Below are positions 30,982-35,338 of a stretch of 35,338 nucleotides of DNA, piece by piece; the stretch's first letter is position 1, and each line of letters begins with the position of its first letter. The stretch covers positions 1 through 35,338 of the forward strand of contig DAHUZL010000056.1 in the NCBI GenBank assembly GCA_027306655.1, given 5' to 3'. The position numbers were made by a program, and so were the translations under genes. This DNA comes from Candidatus Dormiibacterota bacterium (GTDB taxonomy: Bacteria; Chloroflexota; Dormibacteria; Aeolococcales; Bog-877). The notes beneath the pieces were generated by a model. That model saw nothing but the letters and a program-made list of their open reading frames with translations. It did not search any database and had not been told where the DNA came from.

Positions 30982-31220
30982 TGGGACTCACGGTCGGCGC
31001 GGACCAGGTCCGCCGACGGCGCTCGGGCGAAGCCCTCCGGTCCCTCGACGCGCATCCGCTCCTCGACCTCGCGCACCAGCTCGGCCGGGGTCCGGAGGGC
31101 GGCCTGGCGCCCGATCTCCGCCAGGAGGTATTCCTGCAGGCTCATCCCGGCTGCCGCCGCCCGTGTCCGGTACATGCGGTGCACGGCCTCGGGCACGTTC
31201 CGGATCTGAATGGTCGCCAT
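30978..31220 (-). CDS. FitA/VapB-like ribbon-helix-helix antitoxin
   Basis: The 80-residue product begins MATIQIRNVPEAVHRMYRTRAAAAGMSLQEYLLAEIGRQA, the FitA-type ribbon-helix-helix. Its C-terminal acidic arm (REVEERMRVEGPEGFARAPSADLVRADRESH) would wrap the toxin. It binds operator DNA as a dimer and neutralises the PIN toxin encoded next. The ATG at 31220 is leaderless, with TACACT six bases before. The toxin frame begins inside its stop codon. Autoregulation is expected from the family but no operator is recognised beyond nearby AGCGCTCAGAGCGC. Confidence 0.88.
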   Translation of the reverse strand: MATIQIRNVPEAVHRMYRTRAAAAGMSLQEYLLAEIGRQAALRTPAELVREVEERMRVEGPEGFARAPSADLVRADRESH

Positions 31221-31226
31221 GGCGCC

Positions 31227-31232
31227 AGTGTA
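31227..31232 (-). promoter_or_regulatory. -10 element for leaderless vapB-like gene
   Basis: Minus-strand TACACT, six bases (GGCGCC), then ATG at 31220. Confidence 0.55.
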
Positions 31233-31336
31233 GCGCTCAGAGCGCGGGTGCGCCACCTCTCGCGCTGGGACGGCGCGCCCGCCCGGACGGCGCTCCGGAG
31301 GCGCCCCGAGCGTTCGCCCGCGACGCCGGTGCCCGC

Positions 31337-32758
31337 TCAGCCGGGGGACGCAGGCCCTGCGGGTCGCCCCAGGCCCGCCGCCCCCAGCGTTCCCAGCTCG
31401 TCCCAGAGCCGCACCGCGGCGCGGGTGCCGCGATGGAGCTGCTCCAGGCGGAGGCGTTCGTTGGGGGCGTGGAAGCGATCGTCGGGCAGGCCCACCCCGA
31501 ACAGGACGCAGGCGAGGCCGAGCTCGGCCGCGATCGCCGCGACCGGCGGGATGCTGCCGCCCTCGCGCACCAGGCTCGGGGCGCGTCCCCACACCGCCTC
31601 CACCGCGCGGCCGGCCGCCCCCAGCGCCGGGTGGTCGGGGGGCGCGCTCACCCACCGCCCCCGGCTCACGACCTCGACGGTCGTCGTGAGCCCGGCCGGA
31701 GCGCGGTCCAGGAGATGGCGGCGGACCAGGTCGGCGATGACGTCGGGGTCCTGGTCGGGGACGATCCGGGCCGAGAGCTTGACCCCGCAGCGGGCCGGGA
31801 TGATCGTCTTGGCCCCGGCCCCGGCGTACCCGCCCCAGATCCCGCAGACGTCGAGGGTGGGGCGGACGGTGCGCCGCTCCAGGGTGCTCCAGCCGCGCTC
31901 GCCGGACGGGCCGGGCACCTCGGCGGCGGCGAGGAATCCGGCTTCGTCGAAGGGGATCCGCGCCATCTCTTGCCGTTCCGCCGCCCCCGGGACCCGCACC
32001 GCCTCGTAGAAGCCAGGGACGGCGACGCGGCCCTCGCCGTCGTGGAGGCCGGCGAGCAGGGTGGCCAGCCCCAGGACCGGGTTCGCCACCGTGCCCCCGT
32101 AGAGACCAGAGTGGAGGTCGTGCGCCGGCCCCGCGACCCGGACCTCCCAGTAGACGAGGCCGCGGAGGCCGATGGTGAGGGCGGGAGACTCGGGCCCCAG
32201 CATCCCGGTGTCGCTGATCACGGCGAGGTCAGCCGCGAGCTCGGAGCGGCGGGAACGGATCAGGTCCTCGAAGTGGGCCGACCCCGACTCCTCCTCGCCC
32301 TCCACCAGGAGGCGGAGGTTGACCGGCATCCGTCCGACCACGGCGAGGTGCGCCCGCACCGCCTCCAGGTGCATGCAGACGTTCTGCTTGTCGTCGACCA
32401 CGCCCCGGCCGCGCAGCTCGCCCTCGACCACGACCGGCTCGAAGGGCGGGCTGGTCCACTCGTCGAGCGGGTCCGCCGGCTGGACGTCGTGGTGGGCATA
32501 GATGAGGACGGTGGGCAGGCGGGGATCCTCCATCCGCTCGGCGAAGACGGCCGGGTGTCCCGCCGTCTCCCAGAGCTCGGCGCGGGGGAACCCGGCCTCC
32601 CCCGCGGCGGCGGCGAGGAACTCGGCGGACCGGCGGACGTCGGCGGTGTGCTCGGGGTCGGCGCTGATGCTGGGGATGCGCACCCAGTCGATCAGCTGGC
32701 GGAGCAGCTCGCCCCGGTGGCCGTCGAGCCAGCGGTCGAGGTCATCTCCCCGCGACAT
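31337..32758 (-). CDS. M20-family metallopeptidase (dipeptidase)
   Basis: The 473-residue product is an M20 zinc peptidase. Ligands and catalytic residues are visible in LIYAHHDVQPADP (His and catalytic Asp), GRGVVDDKQN (bridging Asp), LVEGEEESGSAHF (catalytic Glu and ligand Glu), SDTGMLG (Asp) and RFHAPNERL (His). A dimerisation lid separates the halves (GLRGLVYWEVRVAGPAHDLHSGLYGG). The DDKQN and SGLYGG forms match the beta-Ala-His/carnosinase-like dipeptidases; peptide trimming in the cytosol is expected. ATG 32758 fits family length. It lies 80 bp downstream of sufT on the same strand. Confidence 0.93.
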   Translation of the reverse strand: MSRGDDLDRWLDGHRGELLRQLIDWVRIPSISADPEHTADVRRSAEFLAAAAGEAGFPRAELWETAGHPAVFAERMEDPRLPTVLIYAHHDVQPADPLDEWTSPPFEPVVVEGELRGRGVVDDKQNVCMHLEAVRAHLAVVGRMPVNLRLLVEGEEESGSAHFEDLIRSRRSELAADLAVISDTGMLGPESPALTIGLRGLVYWEVRVAGPAHDLHSGLYGGTVANPVLGLATLLAGLHDGEGRVAVPGFYEAVRVPGAAERQEMARIPFDEAGFLAAAEVPGPSGERGWSTLERRTVRPTLDVCGIWGGYAGAGAKTIIPARCGVKLSARIVPDQDPDVIADLVRRHLLDRAPAGLTTTVEVVSRGRWVSAPPDHPALGAAGRAVEAVWGRAPSLVREGGSIPPVAAIAAELGLACVLFGVGLPDDRFHAPNERLRLEQLHRGTRAAVRLWDELGTLGAAGLGRPAGPASPG

Positions 32759-32838
32759 CGCCCCGGTGTGCCTCCATGGCCGGGACGGGGCGCCGGTCGC
32801 TGACCCTCATCGACCGAGGCCGACCCCGTTCGCCCGCG

Positions 32839-33174
32839 TCAGTAGATCCCGAGCTCGAGCCGGGCCTCGTCCGAGGCCATCGTCCGCGGGTCCCAGGGCG
32901 GGCTCCAGACCAGGTCGATTCGGACATCGGTGATCCCGGGCAAGCTGGCGGCGGCAGCGTGGACCTGGGTCTCGATGACCGGTCCCAGGGGACAGTACGG
33001 GGTGGTCAGGGTCAGCTCCACCGCGGCGATGCCCCCGTCGTCGACGCTGACTCCGTAGACGAGGCCGAGGCTCACGATGTCGAGACCGATCTCGGGATCG
33101 ATCACGGTGCGGAGCGTCTCGCGGACCTCGTCCGCGCTCGCCCGCCCAACGGTGGTCGGCTCGGACTCGGTCAT
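32839..33174 (-). CDS. sufT: SufT/MIP18 (DUF59) Fe-S assembly factor
   Basis: The 111-residue product has the DUF59 pattern ETLRTVIDPEIGLDIVSLGLVYGV, TTPYCPLGPVIETQV with the conserved cysteine, and the end VWSPPWDPRTMASDEARLELGIY. These proteins aid Fe-S cluster maturation or transfer under high demand. It overlaps sufU by four bases (ATGA) and follows it, the same order as in many suf operons. Here the pair is separated from sufS and on the opposite strand. A longer open frame to 33246 is not used because sufU covers it. Confidence 0.92.
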   Translation of the reverse strand: MTESEPTTVGRASADEVRETLRTVIDPEIGLDIVSLGLVYGVSVDDGGIAAVELTLTTPYCPLGPVIETQVHAAAASLPGITDVRIDLVWSPPWDPRTMASDEARLELGIY

Positions 33175-33647
33175 GGGGATGGCTCCTCGTCGGCGCCCGC
33201 CTGGTCCAGCCCACGCTCCAGGGCGTTCCACGGCAGGACGGCACACTTGACCCGGCTGGCGTAGCGGCGGACGCCCTGGAGCGCCTCCAGGTCCCCGAGG
33301 TCCTCGAGTCGGCCGGCGTCCACCCCGTCCACGATCATCTGCTTGAAGCGATCCAGCACTCCACGGACCGCGTCCACCGGGAGGCCCGCGACCTGCTCGG
33401 TCATCATCGAGGCCGACGCCAGCGAGATCGAGCAGCCCTGCCCCTCGAAGCCGATCGCCTCCACCCGCCCCCCCCGAACCCTGAGGCTGACGTCGACCTC
33501 GTCGCCGCAGAGGGGGTTGTGGCCATGCACCGTGGAGTCGGCCGGGTCCACTCGGCCGTGGTGGCGGGGGCGCCGGTAGTGGTCGAGGATGATCTCCCGG
33601 TAGAGGTCGTCATCGACCGCCTGGGCGGCGGCGCTGCCCATCACCAT
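33171..33647 (-). CDS. sufU: SufU zinc-dependent sulfurtransferase
   Basis: The 158-residue product has DDDLYREIILDHYRRPRHHG, NPLCGDEVDVS (C47, D49), GFEGQGCSISLASASMM (C72) and YASRVKCAVLPWNALERGL (C135), the four Zn/persulfide ligands of SufU. An insertion between the second and third cysteines, typical of SufU versus IscU, is present. It takes sulfur from SufS. The leaderless ATG at 33647 has TAGGAT six bases before. A second ATG at 33641 has GGAGGG six bases upstream, so both start types are possible. With sufT it forms an operon facing the main suf cluster. Confidence 0.95.
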   Translation of the reverse strand: MVMGSAAAQAVDDDLYREIILDHYRRPRHHGRVDPADSTVHGHNPLCGDEVDVSLRVRGGRVEAIGFEGQGCSISLASASMMTEQVAGLPVDAVRGVLDRFKQMIVDGVDAGRLEDLGDLEALQGVRRYASRVKCAVLPWNALERGLDQAGADEEPSP

Positions 33648-33653
33648 CCCTCC

Positions 33654-33659
33654 ATCCTA
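33654..33659 (-). promoter_or_regulatory. -10 element for leaderless sufU
   Basis: Minus-strand TAGGAT, six bases (GGAGGG), then ATG at 33647. It gives sufU-sufT a promoter of its own. Confidence 0.55.
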
Positions 33660-33728
33660 CGCCGGGGCGCGATCGGCCCGAAGGGGGGGCGGTGCGTCTC
33701 CCCTGGGATCGCGGGGACCACGCGAATC

Positions 33729-33763
33729 GGGGGGCGGGGACCACGGCTCGGTCCCCGCCCCCC
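33729..33763 (-). terminator. Perfect 14-bp hairpin between the small peptide gene and sufU
   Basis: The arms 33729-33742 and 33750-33763 (plus-strand left arm GGGGGGCGGGGACC) are exact complements around a seven-base loop. It is the strongest short hairpin seen in the window. It follows the small peptide transcript on the minus strand and precedes the sufU promoter. No T-run follows on either side. Confidence 0.65.
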
Positions 33764-33889
33764 GTTGTGAGTCAGCGGCCGATGACCACCGGTCGGAACC
33801 ACCGACACCGCGGCACCCCACGGGGACGCGGTCTCAGCGGGTCGGGGGTGATCAGCGCCTCCAGAAAGTACAGGTCCCGGCGGCAGTCC

Positions 33890-33937
33890 TCAGCCGGAGC
33901 TCACAGGGGTGAGGGTGCGACTGGGTTGATCTGGCAT
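33890..33937 (-). CDS. Short peptide gene (15 residues) with strong ribosome site
   Basis: The peptide is MPDQPSRTLTPVSSG. AAAGGAGGT, the strongest ribosome site in the window, lies about seven bases before the ATG at 33937. A TACACT -10 hexamer (34041-34036) and a 14-bp terminator-like hairpin (33763-33729) frame it. After the stop, another frame continues coding-like for 40 residues (AEDCRRDLYFLEALITPDPL, then a proline/arginine-rich end) to a TGA at 33771. The true product could thus be about 55 residues if one base was lost or if the ribosome shifts. No family is recognised. Confidence 0.5.
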   Translation of the reverse strand: MPDQPSRTLTPVSSG

Positions 33938-34035
33938 GGGCAGGACCTCCTTTTTCGAAGAGTGCCGGTCGTCCCCGGACGCGGGCGGCCACCCGCTCAC
34001 CCGAGCGACGCCGGCCGGCTGCGCTGTCGCCGATA

Positions 34036-34041
34036 AGTGTA
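34036..34041 (-). promoter_or_regulatory. -10 element for the short peptide gene
   Basis: Minus-strand TACACT, predicted start near 34029, giving a leader of about 90 nt before the ATG at 33937. Confidence 0.45.
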
Positions 34042-34101
34042 TCCCTCCGCCACCGGCCGCGCCCACCCGGTGCAAGGCCGACGGCGATGTGCCGGTGGCG
34101 G

Positions 34102-34403
34102 TCAGGCGGTGGGGATGACGACGACGTCCGGCACCGGCCCGAGCGCGCGGAGTCCGCGGTCGACCGTGGCGAGTCGGGCTCCATGGCGCCGCGCCACCGC
34201 CAGCAGGTGGGCATCGGTGACGTGCCGGTGCCCCAGCACGCGCTCCGGCAGGAGCGCGTCCCCGACGACCTCCGCCACATCGTCGGCCAGGAAGCGGTGC
34301 CCGGCCAGGCCCCGGAGCCGGCCGAGGACGAGGAGCGCCGCGGCCACGCCAGGCTGAGCAGCACGTTGACATCCAGGAGATCGGTCGGCGCGCTGTCGCT
34401 CAC
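34102..34403 (-). pseudogene. VapC-type PIN toxin with internal deletion and frame change
   Basis: The start frame from GTG 34403 reads MSDSAPTDLLDVNVLLSLAW, the normal PIN N-terminus. The end frame reads AAALLVLGRLRGLAGHRFLADD and later GHRHVTDAHLLAVARRHGARLATVDRGL, the normal C-terminal half with its two Asp residues. The two meet near 34345 in different frames, and about 50 residues of the usual 130-140 are absent between them, including the conserved Glu. A deletion joined the halves out of frame. The GTG overlaps the stop of the antitoxin remnant (GTGA). No active toxin is expected. Confidence 0.8.
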
Positions 34404-34500
34404 GGAGTGTCGAGCGCCACCTGGATCGCGTCCTCGCTGATCAGGGGGGCATCCTCGGGGACGCTGAAGGTGGCGTTGCGAACTGTTCCGGGGTAAACGA
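34400..34500 (-). pseudogene. VapB-like antitoxin, C-terminal remnant
   Basis: The frame ends VRNATFSVPEDAPLISEDAI then QVALDTP at a TGA overlapping the vapC GTG. This looks like the toxin-wrapping tail of a VapB antitoxin. The ribbon-helix-helix part is missing because the IS607 element begins within about 40 bases upstream. The exact junction is not defined by sequence alone. Confidence 0.5.
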
Positions 34501-34530
34501 CGCCAGGTAGCGTACGGGTGTGTGTGATGC

Positions 34531-34536
34531 TATCCT
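34531..34536 (+). promoter_or_regulatory. -10 element for leaderless tnpA copy 2
   Basis: TATCCT, six bases (GCCTCC), then ATG at 34543. Confidence 0.55.
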
Positions 34537-34542
34537 GCCTCC

Positions 34543-35113
34543 ATGAAGCTCGCCGCCTGGGCTCGGGCCGATGGCATCCACCCCCAGACCGCGCTGCGCT
34601 GGTGGCGCGAGGGCACGCTCCCGGTGCCGGCGCGGAAGGTGGGGCCGCGGACGATCCTGGTGGACCACGCGCCGGCCGCCGGGGCGCCGTCGGTGGCGCG
34701 GGACGCCCGCTTCTCCTCCTATGACCAGCGGGCCGACCTCGACCGCAAGCTTGGGCGCCTGGGCATCGGCCCACGACCTGGCGGTGGCCCACGCCGCCAG
34801 CGAGGTGGGCTCCGGGCCGACCGGGGCGCGGCCGAAGCTGCGCCGTCTGCTCGCCGGCGCGACAGTCACGACCATCGTGGTCGAGCACCGCGACCGGCTG
34901 GCCCGCCTGGGCTCGGAGTACATCGAGGCCGTCCTGCTCGGGGCCGGGCGCCGTCTCGTCGTGGTGGTGCCGACAGAGGTGGCGGATGATCTGGTCCGGG
35001 ACATGACCGAGGTGCTGACCAGCCTCTGCGCACGGCTCTACGGGCGGCGGGCGGCGCGGGCCCGGGCCAACCACGCCCTGCGGTACGCGGCCCAGCCCGT
35101 CGGGGCCGCCTGA
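34543..35113 (+). pseudogene. tnpA: IS607-family TnpA, frameshifted by an apparent 8-base deletion
   Basis: Frame 1 reads MKLAAWARADGIHPQTALRW then WREGTLPVPARKV and FSSYDQRADLDRKLGRL. Frame 2 continues WASAHDLAVAHAASEVGSG and later TIVVEHRDRLARLGSEYIEA to the stop at 35113. Alignment with the intact copy at 19200-19781 shows 13 bases between the codons for the Arg of DLDRK and the Trp, where 21 are expected, so eight are missing near 34758. CGCCTGG occurs at the site, which fits slippage between short repeats. The catalytic YARVSS is also changed to RDARFSS. Restored length would be 192 residues against 193. Confidence 0.88.
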
Positions 35114-35338
35114 TGGCCCGCGTCCGCCAGGCGCTCCGGTTCGCCGTGGACCCGACCGTCTCCCAGCGGCGGGACCTAGCCCGCCATGCTGGCACGGCGC
35201 GGTACGCCTACAACTGGGCGCTCGAGCGGGTGCAGGAGACCCTGCGGGCGCGGGCGGCGTTCACGGTCCTGGCGCTGCGCCAGGGGGCCCCCCTGGATGA
35301 CGCGCGCGCCTGGGCCGCCGGGCTGGTCGGTCCGGTGC
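35113..35338 (+). CDS. tnpB: TnpB N-terminus, partial
   Basis: The visible 75 codons read MARVRQALRFAVDPTVSQRR, then DLARHAGTARYAYNWALERV and on to the window edge. This is the typical TnpB start (R-F-x-x-x-P-T-x-x-Q ... H-x-G-x-x-R-x-x-Y-N-W). TnpB is the RNA-guided nuclease of IS200/IS605 and IS607 elements. ATG 35113 overlaps the tnpA stop as TGATG. The frame is open to the last base. Whether the catalytic RuvC residues are intact cannot be seen. It is the only TnpB start in the window and might act with scaffold RNAs made from other copies. Confidence 0.88.
   Translation, partial: MARVRQALRFAVDPTVSQRRDLARHAGTARYAYNWALERVQETLRARAAFTVLALRQGAPLDDARAWAAGLVGPV

Larger units (their letters stand above)
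34500..35338 (+). mobile_element. IS607-family element (tnpA-tnpB), right part outside window
   Basis: It holds the frameshifted tnpA and the start of tnpB in the usual overlap. Its left end lies inside or next to a vapB-like gene near 34500. The right end and any guide-RNA block are beyond the window. Confidence 0.75.

Noticed and set aside
33783-33810. GACCACCGG string resembling hairpin 3 of the IS607 right end
   Set aside because: The right arm CCGGTGGG is missing and the other two hairpins are absent.
34400-35074. 224-codon minus frame through the IS607 element ending in the vapB tail
   Set aside because: The part inside the element is antisense to tnpA; only the last 30 or so codons outside it look like antitoxin.
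1-35338. tRNA or rRNA genes
   Set aside because: No cloverleaf with TTCGA-type T loop and CCA end, and no rRNA core sequence, was recognised on either strand.

Overview
This is a very GC-rich chromosomal segment with many GTG starts, short intergenic gaps and ATGA-type overlaps. Gene content (kumamolisin-type S53 peptidase, Rrf2-sufC-sufB-sufD-Rieske-sufS cluster, IS607-family elements, MgtE_N/CBS plus NRAMP-like pair, VapBC modules) fits a terrestrial lineage near Chloroflexota/Dormibacterota or Actinomycetota. No rRNA or tRNA is visible, so the phylum is an inference. A recurring sign is leaderless transcription: at ten genes a TANNNT-like -10 hexamer lies exactly 6 nt before the start codon.

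Layout. 1-5166: NUDIX hydrolase and S53 peptidase (minus), then two unrecognised proteins, a PfkB-type kinase, an anchored Pro/Ala/Thr-rich protein and a DoxX-like membrane protein (plus). 5277-7433: OmpR-type response regulator and histidine kinase. 7475-12238 (minus): PRC-barrel/MgtE_N/CBS protein, NRAMP-like transporter with a long structured leader, class I glutamine amidotransferase and DedA protein. 12491-16561 (plus): PIG-L deacetylase, isocitrate/isopropylmalate dehydrogenase-like protein, zinc-ribbon protein coupled to a NifS/IscS-type cysteine desulfurase, and a small exported protein whose frame appears to shift twice. 16605-19013 (minus): orphan membrane histidine kinase with a PAS-like domain.

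19090-19793 holds an IS607-family element with an intact serine-recombinase gene but no tnpB; a three-hairpin block resembling a TnpB omegaRNA scaffold remains. 19923-25806 is the Fe-S assembly cluster: Rrf2 regulator, SufC, SufB, SufD, Rieske ferredoxin, SufS. 25807-26946 is a scar: a 5'-truncated tnpB with the same three-hairpin block, abutting a 5'-truncated GyrI-like effector-binding domain. Then come rsmG (minus), a DUF2203 protein, zwf and a TRIC/UPF0126 membrane protein (plus), a vapBC pair, an M20 dipeptidase and sufT-sufU (all minus).

The missing sufU-sufT pair therefore lies about 7.8 kb from sufS in opposite orientation. Inverting the intervening segment would restore sufS-sufU-sufT. 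The window ends with a small peptide gene that has its own promoter, strong ribosome binding site and terminator-like hairpin; a decayed vapBC pair; and a second IS607 element whose tnpA carries a frameshift but whose tnpB starts intact at the window edge.
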